Below are positions 26,789-34,209 of a DNA stretch of 64,000 nucleotides, piece by piece. The notes under the pieces were generated by a model, which ran no database searches, had not been told where the DNA came from, and saw only the letters and a list, made by a program, of their open reading frames with translations. The position numbers were made by a program, and so were the translations under genes. Within the stretch, counting starts at the first letter, position 1; each line of letters begins with the position of its first letter. The stretch is from Myxococcus dinghuensis (GTDB lineage: Bacteria > Myxococcota > Myxococcia > Myxococcales > Myxococcaceae), in contig NZ_JAKCFB010000009.1 in the NCBI RefSeq assembly GCF_024198235.1, positions 62,001 to 126,000 on the forward strand, in the 5' to 3' direction.

Positions 26789-27164
26789 GGACAAAACCCC
26801 GGTGCAGGTCAGCAGGTCGGACCAACCTACAGCGGTGGGGGAGGCCGCGGTCCATGAGACCCCCATGCCTTTGTCATGGTTCTGTCATGGAGCGCGCGCG
26901 CCGGAGCCTCCAATCACTGGCATCGAAGGACGGGCATCCGTCCGCTACACGGGGTTCGGGAGCACTCCGGTACCATGACAGCCGTGTCCGGCTGTGACGT
27001 CGGATGCTACAGAATCATGGTTGCGGAAGCGTGTTTCGGACACCGATGACAGGTCTGTGGCGTGGAGCGCTACAGCGGTATGGGTTTTGACGAAAGTGAT
27101 TCACGTTCAGGCTTGCTGACGGGCTATCCAATACATCAGATTGGCGACCTCTCCCGGAGGCAAC
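26789..27164. promoter_or_regulatory. Divergent intergenic region with three TGTCATGG motifs
   Basis: TGTCATGG occurs at 26872-26879 and 26883-26890 (11-base spacing, one helical turn) and inverted as CCATGACA at 26973-26980. A hairpin ACAGCCG-TGTC-CGGCTGT lies at 26978-26995, overlapping the third copy. No gene is seen. The motif cluster suggests a regulator acting on the 26390-26788 gene, the 27165 gene or both. Confidence 0.45.
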
Positions 27165-27860
27165 ATGCACATCGAATCGTCGTCTCGTCGTTTCAGCGCG
27201 TCTCGCGGCTGGTGGCTCGCGGCTGTGTCGGCCCTGATGCTCGTCGTCGCCGCGCCCGGTCGCGCGGAGGCCCAGTGTTCGAGCTGGCCCACCAACACGT
27301 CCGTGAGTCCGAGCGGGACCTTCTCCGACACCATCAACGTCTCGGGGCTCGCCGCCGGGACGTACTTCATCACCTCGTCGTTCTCGGGGAGCGCCGGCCT
27401 CATCAACCTCGCGTTCAGCGCCGTGCCTGGCTTCTCCTACAGCAATGGCCAGAAGGGCTTCACCGGCACGGGGAGCACGCTGTATCTGAGCTTCATCATG
27501 GCGGCCGGCGCGGTGCCGGGGAGCTCGTCGACGGTCTCCATGCAGGTGCTCAACACGCTGGGACAGGTCATCTGTAGCTCCAGCTTCGTGGTGACGGTGC
27601 CGGGGGATGCGTGCCCGCTCGACGCCACCTGGCTGGGGGCGCCCATCGATGCCACCTACGACGGCGCCAACTGCTTCGTCCACGCGCTCCCGCCGGGTGA
27701 TGGCGCGCCCTTCATGTACAACAACAACTATTACGTGACGCGCGGCCCCAACAACGTGTGCGAGGCCGGCTACTTCGACGGCGCGAACTGCTTCCTCGGC
27801 TCGCCTCCGAGCGGGAAGTCCGGCTTCTTCTGGGGCTCGGCCTTCTACTACACGCCCTGA
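27165..27860 (+). CDS. Secreted protein with two C-terminal DGANCF repeats
   Basis: A 231-residue protein from ATG 27165 with GGAGG upstream. A long basic leader and hydrophobic core (WWLAAVSALMLVVAAPG, cut near AEA) give a signal peptide. Residues 35-150 are Ser/Thr/Gly-rich and beta-like. The last 75 residues hold two similar units: YDGANCFVHALPPGDGAPFM with NNNYYVT, and FDGANCFLGSPPSGKSGFFW with SAFYYTP. Such units also occur at the ends of other myxobacterial exoproteins, by recollection, and may bind the cell surface. Function unknown. Confidence 0.72.
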   Translation: MHIESSSRRFSASRGWWLAAVSALMLVVAAPGRAEAQCSSWPTNTSVSPSGTFSDTINVSGLAAGTYFITSSFSGSAGLINLAFSAVPGFSYSNGQKGFTGTGSTLYLSFIMAAGAVPGSSSTVSMQVLNTLGQVICSSSFVVTVPGDACPLDATWLGAPIDATYDGANCFVHALPPGDGAPFMYNNNYYVTRGPNNVCEAGYFDGANCFLGSPPSGKSGFFWGSAFYYTP

Positions 27861-27872
27861 CGGACCTGACGG

Positions 27873-27912
27873 GCCTGGGCATCCGTGGGCGCGTGCGCAC
27901 GGGTGTCCAGGC
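27873..27912. terminator. Hairpin terminator between convergent genes
   Basis: GCCTGGGCATCCGTG pairs with CACGGGTGTCCAGGC over 15 bp with two G-T pairs and a 10-base loop, 12 bases past the upstream stop. Confidence 0.65.
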
Positions 27913-27945
27913 TGGCAGTCCCGGGCGGCCGGCGTGAGCCGTGCC

Positions 27946-29595
27946 CTACGGCGCGCGGCTGCGCCGCTGGAGCGGTGAGGGGAGCCGCGGTGTGGAATCG
28001 ACCACGTCGACGCGGACGTTGGCGGCCTGGACGGACGTGGCCCCGTTCGAGTCCCTCACCCGGAGCGACACGACGAACGTTCCGTTCGTGGTGTAGACGT
28101 GGCTCGTGGTGGGGGAGGACGTCTGCGTGAGGAGCGTCCCGTCTCCGAAATCCCACAGGTACGTCAGCGTGTCTCCGTCCGGGTCGCTGCTGGCGGCGCC
28201 GTTGAAGGCGACGGTCAGCGGTGCCTCGCCCTGGGTGGGCGCCGCGGAGAGCGAGGCCGCGGGCATGTGGTTGTGGTCGCCGGTGAAGGTGATGCGGCGG
28301 ACCTCTCCGCCCCCCGCGTAGGTCGTGTAGTAGAGCGCCTGTTCCGTGCCGGCGGGCCCGAAGCGCAGCGTCACGGCGGAGTTTGCGCCCAGGTCGGTGG
28401 CGAACGCCGCCACCGTCACGGAGTTTCCCGGGCCCCGCGTGAGCTTGAACAGCCTGCCGCAGACGTAGTCGCTGAAGAAATACGCGTTGTCGTCCGACGC
28501 ATCCCACGCCCCGACAGGGGCGAAGGCGCCCCCGGTGATGGATTCACACCCCTGGAAGGGGGAGCTCGCGGGGTTGGTGCCGTGCTTGTAGTCGAAGAGG
28601 GGGTTGGTCATCCCGGCGGGAGGCGCGCCACAGTCGGTGGTGGAGCCGGTGGCGCAGTGTCCCTCGCGCGTGTTCCAGCCGTAGTCCGCGCCCAGGGCGC
28701 CCTCGTCGATCTCCTCCCACGTGTCCTGGCCCACGTCGTTGATGAGGAAGCTGCTGGTGCCGGGCTTCATGGCGATGCGGAACGGGTTGCGCAGGCCGGT
28801 GGCGAAGATCTCCTGACAGGGCCCCGTCCCTGGAGGCACGCCCGCCGGGTTGGCGCAGCGGCGGCTGCCCGAGGTCGCCGCGAAGGGGTTGTCCGACGGG
28901 ATGCCGCCATTCTTGCGGACGCGGAGGATCTTCCCGAGCGGCACGTCCAGTCGGCGCGCGGTGGTGTTCTGGCTCGCGCACCGGCTCGGGTCCCCGAGCT
29001 GGCAGCCGCCGTCACCCACGCTGATGTAGAGGTACCCGTTCGAGCCGAACTGGAGGTCGCCGCCGTTGTGGTTGCTGGCGGTGGAGGGGAGGTTGTCCAG
29101 GAGGATCAGCTCGCTGGCCGGGTCCACCGTGTTGTCGTCGGCCAGCAGGAAGCGCGAGACGCGGTTGACGGGCACGGTGGGGGTGTTCGACACGCACGTG
29201 TTGAACTTGTTGAACGTGTAATAGAGGAAGACGTGGTGGGTGACGGCGAAGGCCGGGTCCACCGCGATGCCCAGGAGCCCGCGCTCCCCGTTGGCGCACA
29301 GCTTGGACGCGAGGTTCAGCGCGGGCGTCGGGAGGAGAACGCCTCCGGCGACGACGCGGAGATGGCCCGGCTGGGTGGTGATGAGCACCCGCCCATCCGG
29401 CGTGAAGCCGAGCGACGTGGGGCTCGCGACGCGCGCCACCGACACGTCGGAATAGTCCGGCGGCAAGGAGATGGCGGCGCTCGCGACCTCGGGCCCCTCG
29501 GGGGCCACGGCCTCGTCCGTGGACGAAGAGACGCAGGCCGTGTTCAGCAAGGCCAGGGGGACGAGCCGCGTGATGAGACGGGACCAGGACGCCAA
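27946..29595 (-). CDS. PQQ-type sugar dehydrogenase-like lipoprotein with PKD domain
   Basis: A 549-residue protein. The N-terminus (LITRLVPLALLNTAC) looks like a lipoprotein signal. Residues about 50-440 form the six-bladed soluble glucose/sorbosone dehydrogenase fold: LGFTPDGRVLITTQPGHL, NGERGLLGIAVDPAF, SNHNGGDLQFG, LYISVGDGGC, GLRNPFRIAMKPG and ADYGWNTREG. Residues 450-535 are a PKD domain (PLTVAFNGAASSDPDGD, YLWDFGDGT). The enzyme part would oxidise aldoses or similar in the periplasm or outside if PQQ binds; substrate is not predictable. A basic Pro/Arg tail ends the protein. Confidence 0.85.
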   Translation of the reverse strand: MASWSRLITRLVPLALLNTACVSSSTDEAVAPEGPEVASAAISLPPDYSDVSVARVASPTSLGFTPDGRVLITTQPGHLRVVAGGVLLPTPALNLASKLCANGERGLLGIAVDPAFAVTHHVFLYYTFNKFNTCVSNTPTVPVNRVSRFLLADDNTVDPASELILLDNLPSTASNHNGGDLQFGSNGYLYISVGDGGCQLGDPSRCASQNTTARRLDVPLGKILRVRKNGGIPSDNPFAATSGSRRCANPAGVPPGTGPCQEIFATGLRNPFRIAMKPGTSSFLINDVGQDTWEEIDEGALGADYGWNTREGHCATGSTTDCGAPPAGMTNPLFDYKHGTNPASSPFQGCESITGGAFAPVGAWDASDDNAYFFSDYVCGRLFKLTRGPGNSVTVAAFATDLGANSAVTLRFGPAGTEQALYYTTYAGGGEVRRITFTGDHNHMPAASLSAAPTQGEAPLTVAFNGAASSDPDGDTLTYLWDFGDGTLLTQTSSPTTSHVYTTNGTFVVSLRVRDSNGATSVQAANVRVDVVDSTPRLPSPLQRRSRAP

Positions 29596-29821
29596 GAGGA
29601 GCTCCAGGGAGGGGAGTGAGGTGCCCTGGCTTTGGCGATGCGACGGGTTTTTCGCGAGGCCCGTCTCGTGACGTGTGCGCGGGTGGACGGCGCGAGCCCA
29701 GGGGATGGGCCCGGCTGTCCGCTGGTGCCCAGAGAGGACGGCCTTTCGACGCGCGGAGTGTCGTGCGCGCGAATGCGCGCCGGAGGGCTCCGACCCGGGG
29801 GCGGAGCAGGGCCTCCGGGGC

Positions 29822-31165
29822 TCACGCTCCGCCGCGGAGGCGGACTCCCAACCGCTTCATCATCGTGCGCACCGTGCCGCCAGGGTCCTTCGCGGTGCCG
29901 CGACCGACCTGTCCCAGCAGTCGTGCGGCCTCCGCTGCGTTGCCGCTGGCGCGCCGGAGCGCGGCCTCGAGCGCCATGCGCTCGAACCGTTCGAGCTCGG
30001 CGCGCAGGTTCATCGTCCCGGAGGCCACCCGGCGCTCCATCTCCCGCTCGGATACCAATGCGGAGGGGCTCGCCCGCTCCCGCTGCCAGAGTCGTCGCGG
30101 CAGGTCCGAGACGAGCAGCTCGTCCCCGGCGCGTTTGGCCACCAGGGCTCCGTAGATGACGTTCCTCAGCTCGCGCACATTGCCGGGCCAGGGATAGGCG
30201 CGCAGCACGTCGAGCGCCTCGGGGGTCGCGCTGCTCACGCGCGGACTGTCCGGCGCCGGCTCCTCGACCGCGTAGAAGCGCTCCAGCCAGTGCTGCACGA
30301 GCGGCGCCATGTCCTCCTGTCGCTCGCGCAGCGGGGGCAGGTGGATCTGCACCGTGGCGAGGCGCTCGTAGAGGTCCTCGCCGAACAGCCCCCGCTCGAT
30401 GAGCTGCTTCAAGTCCCGATTCGTCGCCGCGAGGATGCGGAAGTCCACCTTGCGCCACGCGTTCTCGCCCAGCCGCGAGATGACGCGGTCCTCCAGCACA
30501 CGCAGCAGCTTGGACTGGAGCGCGTGGGGGGTGTCGTCGATTTCGTCCAACAACACCGTGCCGCCCTCGGCCGCGGACACCAGGCCGTCGTAGCCATGCA
30601 CGGCTCCGGAGAAGGCCCCCTTCGCATAGCCGAAGAGTTCCCCCTCCATGAGTTCGTTGGGGATGGCCGCGCAGTTGATGGGGACGAAGGTGCGGGCGCG
30701 CCGTTCCGACCACTCGTGGATGAGCCGCGCGGCGACCTCCTTGCCCGTCCCCGTCTCGCCGGTGAGCAGCACGGGCATCGACGTGCGCGCCGCCTGTGCG
30801 AGTTGGGCGATGAGCGCCTTGGCCGCCGCGCTGTGCGCGATGAGCGTGCCGGGCACCTGGGGCGCGGGAGTCTCGACGAGGCTCTCCTCCAGCCTGCGCA
30901 CCAGCCGTGCCTGCCAGCCCTGGGCGCCCTTCCAGAACACGTCCGTGGCCCCCTGCTCCACCGCGAGCCGGAGCGCGTCGACGGGCACGGGTCGCTCGCA
31001 CAGCCACAGCCACCGCTCCGCCTTCGGTGGGCTCGCCAGCCGGGGCTGTGCGGAGCACACCACCGTCACCCGAGGTTCCCCACCGCCGAGCCTCCACCCC
31101 GCGTCATTCAAATACTGGAGGAGGGTGGCCTCCGGAGCGGGGCCTTTCCACTGCAGCGTTCGCAT
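29822..31165 (-). CDS. Sigma-54-dependent transcriptional activator
   Basis: A 447-residue protein from ATG 31165. Residues 1-105 form an unusual N-terminal sensor without a receiver or GAF signature. The AAA+ domain follows: Walker A GETGTGKE (136-143), sigma-54 contact loop GAFSGA (183-188, Ser in place of the usual Thr), Walker B LLDEIDD, and ERLATVQIHLPPLRERQED. The C-terminal Fis-type helix-turn-helix is ALRRASGNAAEAARLLG. It should bind an enhancer and drive RNA polymerase-sigma-54 opening. It is divergent from the SPFH gene, whose promoter region has a near-consensus sigma-54 site, so that gene is its likely target. Confidence 0.93.
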   Translation of the reverse strand: MRTLQWKGPAPEATLLQYLNDAGWRLGGGEPRVTVVCSAQPRLASPPKAERWLWLCERPVPVDALRLAVEQGATDVFWKGAQGWQARLVRRLEESLVETPAPQVPGTLIAHSAAAKALIAQLAQAARTSMPVLLTGETGTGKEVAARLIHEWSERRARTFVPINCAAIPNELMEGELFGYAKGAFSGAVHGYDGLVSAAEGGTVLLDEIDDTPHALQSKLLRVLEDRVISRLGENAWRKVDFRILAATNRDLKQLIERGLFGEDLYERLATVQIHLPPLRERQEDMAPLVQHWLERFYAVEEPAPDSPRVSSATPEALDVLRAYPWPGNVRELRNVIYGALVAKRAGDELLVSDLPRRLWQRERASPSALVSEREMERRVASGTMNLRAELERFERMALEAALRRASGNAAEAARLLGQVGRGTAKDPGGTVRTMMKRLGVRLRGGA

Positions 31166-31201
31166 GGGCACGATTCGAACACGGACAGGGCCTGATTTGA
31201 A

Positions 31202-31216
31202 TCCGGGTCTCCCGGA
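31202..31216. promoter_or_regulatory. Palindrome, possible enhancer site for the sigma-54 activator
   Basis: TCCGGG-TCT-CCCGGA, a perfect 6-3-6 palindrome, lies 30 bases upstream of the sigma-54 element and between the divergent genes. Its use as a binding site is inferred. Confidence 0.4.
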
Positions 31217-31246
31217 GTGACTCCAACAGTTCCGGACACTTGGCCC

Positions 31247-31262
31247 TGGCAGGGGGCATGCA
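31247..31262 (+). promoter_or_regulatory. Sigma-54 (-24/-12) promoter of the SPFH gene
   Basis: TGGCAGGGGGCATGCA compares with the consensus TGGCAC-N5-TTGCA: GG and GC sit with the required spacing and only two positions differ. It would start RNA near 31274, leaving a leader of about 37 bases before ATG 31311. Confidence 0.75.
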
Positions 31263-31310
31263 GTCAGGGGGGCACACCCGCATTTCCGCGGGCCGCAGGA
31301 GAAGGGCCTC

Positions 31311-33233
31311 ATGGAATTCAACGTGGTTCTGGCCGGGGTCGCGGTGTTGTTGGGGGTCGGAGTGGTGCTCGTGCTCAGCGGTTTGCAGGTCATCGGCGAG
31401 AACGAGTCGGGGTTGGTCATCAAGAAGTTCGGCGCGTCGCTGCCGTCCGGTCAGTTGGTCGCGCTGGCGGGCGAGGCGGGCTACCAGGCGGAGCTGCTCC
31501 CGCCGGGGTGGCACTTCGGCTACCCGTTCTGGCGCTTCAAGGTGCTCCACGTCCCGGTGGTGGGGGTGCGGCAGGGGCACATCGCGCTCGTCGTGGCCAA
31601 TGGTGGCGCGGCCATCCCTCCCGGGAACATCCTCGGCCGCGAGGTGGACTGCGACGACTTCCAGGACGCCCGGGCGTTCCTCGTCGGTGGAGGGCAGAAG
31701 GGACGCCAGCTCGCGTTCCTCACCGCGGGCACGTATCGCATCAACCCCGCGCTGTTCACCGTCATCACGCCGGAGAACGCCGAGGCGTTCGACATGAGCG
31801 CGGAGGACCTGGAGGTCTTCGACCTGGGGCCCGACAAGGTGGGCATCGTGACGACGTTGGACGGCCGGCCGATTCCGCCCGGGGACCTGGCGGGGGCGCC
31901 GGTGGAGGGGCATGACTCGTTCCAGAGCGCCCAGCGCTTCCTCGACGAGGGCGGCTGCCGCGGCCTGCAGGAGCAGGTGTTGCTGTCGGGCTCGTGGAAC
32001 CTGAACCCGTGGTTCGTTCGCGTGGAGCAGTCGCCGATGACGGAGGTGCCGATCGGCTATGTCGGAGTGGTGGTCAGCTACGTGGGGCGCGAGCACCTGG
32101 ATGTGTCGGGTGACGAGTTCACCCACGGCGACCTGGTGGAGCGTGGGCGCAAGGGCGTGTGGATCGAACCGTTGCTGCCGGGCAAGCACCCGCTCAACAC
32201 GCGGGTGATGAAGGTGGAGCTGGTGCCCACGACGAACATCGTCCTCAACTGGGCGCAGCGGACCGAACAGCACAAGTACGACGAGAAGCTCAGTCCCATC
32301 ACGGTGCGCTCGCGGGACGGGTTCAGCTTCACGCTCGACGTGTCGCAGATCATCCACATCAGCATGAAGCAGGCGCCGCGCGTGATTTCGCGCGTGGGCT
32401 CCATGCAGAACCTGGTGGACCACGTGTTGCAACCCACGGTGGCGAACTACTTCCGCAACTCCGCGCAGCAGGTGTCGGTGCTGGAGTTCCTGTCGGCGCG
32501 CACGGACCGCCAGCGCGAGGCATACGAGGCCATCCGCGGGGCCCTGGGGGCGTATGACGTCGAGTGCATCGACACGCTCATCGGTGACATCCAGCCGCCG
32601 GCGGAGCTGATGAAGACGCAGACGGACCGGAAGATCGCCGAGGAGCTCCAGCGCACGTACGAGGTGCAGCGCGAGGCGCAGGTGCGGCGCCGCGAACTGG
32701 AGCGGGCGACGTCGGTGGCGAACATGCAAGGGGAGGTGGTGCGCAGCGAGCAGATGGTGGCCATCAGCGAGAAGGGCGCGCTCGCGGTGGAGGAGACGGC
32801 GAAGGGTGAGGCGGCGCGGACGCGACTGCACGCGGAGGCGGAGTCGCATGGTCTGCGGCTGCGCGCGGAGGCGGAGGCCCACGGCCTGAGGATGCGGGCG
32901 GAGGCGGAGGCGGCGTCGAAGCGGCTGCACGGCGGGGCCGAGGCCGAGGCGACGCGCCTCGTGGGTGAGGCGCGGGCGGAGGCGTACCGCACGGGCGTGA
33001 CGGCGCTCGGTGCCCAGGCCTTCACGGCCGTGCAACTGGCCACGGTGCTGGCGCAGCACGGGGTCAAGCTCGTCCCGGAGATCGCGCTCGGCCAGGACGG
33101 GGCGGGAGGGCAGGGGCTGTTGGGGGCGCTGATGGCGCGAGTGCTCCAGGGCGGGGTGGTGCCGCAGCTGCCTCAACGCCCCGTGAAGCCGCAGCAAGGC
33201 AACGGCGTGGAGCACGGCCACAAGGAGGCCTGA
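31311..33233 (+). CDS. Flotillin-like SPFH domain protein
   Basis: A 640-residue protein with an N-terminal membrane segment (FNVVLAGVAVLLGVGVVLVL). Two related blocks follow: one with GLVIKKFGASLPSGQ, LLPPGWHFGYP and GTYRINPALF, the other with KVGIVTTLDGRPIPPGDLAG and GSWNLNPWFVRVE. Then come the SPFH core (PIGYVGVVVSYVG, RDGFSFTLDVSQIIHIS) and a long Ala/Glu/Arg coiled coil (LHAEAESHGLRLRAEAEAHG) ending in TALGAQAFTAVQLATVLAQH. Flotillins scaffold membrane microdomains. The ordinary length is about 450-500, so the extra N-terminal blocks are notable. AGGAGAAGG precedes the ATG. Confidence 0.88.
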   Translation: MEFNVVLAGVAVLLGVGVVLVLSGLQVIGENESGLVIKKFGASLPSGQLVALAGEAGYQAELLPPGWHFGYPFWRFKVLHVPVVGVRQGHIALVVANGGAAIPPGNILGREVDCDDFQDARAFLVGGGQKGRQLAFLTAGTYRINPALFTVITPENAEAFDMSAEDLEVFDLGPDKVGIVTTLDGRPIPPGDLAGAPVEGHDSFQSAQRFLDEGGCRGLQEQVLLSGSWNLNPWFVRVEQSPMTEVPIGYVGVVVSYVGREHLDVSGDEFTHGDLVERGRKGVWIEPLLPGKHPLNTRVMKVELVPTTNIVLNWAQRTEQHKYDEKLSPITVRSRDGFSFTLDVSQIIHISMKQAPRVISRVGSMQNLVDHVLQPTVANYFRNSAQQVSVLEFLSARTDRQREAYEAIRGALGAYDVECIDTLIGDIQPPAELMKTQTDRKIAEELQRTYEVQREAQVRRRELERATSVANMQGEVVRSEQMVAISEKGALAVEETAKGEAARTRLHAEAESHGLRLRAEAEAHGLRMRAEAEAASKRLHGGAEAEATRLVGEARAEAYRTGVTALGAQAFTAVQLATVLAQHGVKLVPEIALGQDGAGGQGLLGALMARVLQGGVVPQLPQRPVKPQQGNGVEHGHKEA

Positions 33234-33254
33234 GGGCGTCGAAGTGAGTCGGGG

Positions 33255-33276
33255 CGTGCATCCGGGTGGGTGCACG
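33255..33276. repeat. Short inverted repeat after the SPFH gene
   Basis: CGTGCA and TGCACG enclose 10 bases, extendable by two G-T pairs. It lies 22 bases after the SPFH stop and could weaken read-through into the next gene. Confidence 0.4.
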
Positions 33277-33311
33277 GCCCTCCGTTGGATGCGTCGGATT
33301 CGGGAGGTCTG

Positions 33312-34103
33312 GTGGACGGCGAGGCGAGGACCCTGCTCCTGCGAGCGCTCCGGGAAGTACCCCATGGCGCGGGGCCTGGGGGCCTGCGCGGCCTCGGCCT
33401 GCTCCTCGAGTCCGCCGTGGCTGGGGATGCGGTGGGAGACTCGCGCCTCGCGGAGGAGTTCGTCCGGATTCTCGGCCCGGTGATGGGCGAGGCGACGCCG
33501 GTGACGGTCGTCGACGCGGTGGCGTTCATGACCGGCGTGCGGGCGGACCTCCTCGTCGTCGCGCTGCCCAGGCTCCGCGGCGCGCTCGACGAGGTTCGCG
33601 GCTCGAAGAGGCTCCTGACGCGCGAAGCTGTCGCCGTGCTGTCGGAAGCCGAGGCGCTGCTCCAGGAGGCGCCGGCCACGAAGACCCGCGAGGTGCTGGA
33701 GGCCGCCCTCGCCGAGGCCCGGGGGGGGCTCGCGAGGGAGCTGTCGCGGCTTCATTCGCCCGTCCCCGTCATCGCGGCGGAGGCGCTCCCTCTCGCGCGC
33801 TGGATGTTCGGGGTGGGACCACCGCCGAGGGGCGCGGCGGTGCTGGAGCTGGCGCGCTGTCTGGATGACTTCTGTCAGCGGTCGCCGCTGAGCCCGACGG
33901 ACCTGGAGGCGCTCCGGTCGCTCGCACGTCGGGCGGACGCTGAGCGCGACTGGCCCGGATGGACCCGGCTGTTGGAGCGGCTGCGCACGATTCGTCCCCG
34001 GTTGCTGCCCCGGAAGGCGCTGCCCCCACTCTATCGCTCCCTGGCGGGCGTCTCTGAATGGGGGAGCCAGGAACCCCGGTCCCTCGAGGCGTTGTTGCGA
34101 TGA
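33312..34103 (+). CDS. Helical protein of unknown function
   Basis: A GTG at 33312 with GGGAGG five bases upstream gives 263 residues; a GTG at 33270 is an alternative. The protein is rich in Leu, Ala, Arg and Glu, has no signal or membrane segment, and looks like repeated amphipathic helices (LLLRALREVPHGAG, ALPRLRGALDEVRGS, LLERLRTIRPRLL), as in HEAT/TPR-like scaffolds. No family recognised. It sits between the SPFH gene and the Omp85-like gene on the same strand. Confidence 0.65.
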   Translation: MDGEARTLLLRALREVPHGAGPGGLRGLGLLLESAVAGDAVGDSRLAEEFVRILGPVMGEATPVTVVDAVAFMTGVRADLLVVALPRLRGALDEVRGSKRLLTREAVAVLSEAEALLQEAPATKTREVLEAALAEARGGLARELSRLHSPVPVIAAEALPLARWMFGVGPPPRGAAVLELARCLDDFCQRSPLSPTDLEALRSLARRADAERDWPGWTRLLERLRTIRPRLLPRKALPPLYRSLAGVSEWGSQEPRSLEALLR

Positions 34104-34209
34104 CCCGGGGCTTCGAGCACCTGGCCCTCGGGCGGGAGCCTCGCCACTGTCACCGACTGTCGTCTGCTTGTGACATGGCGATCCCGTGGCGAAGACTGAG
34201 GATGGGCGC

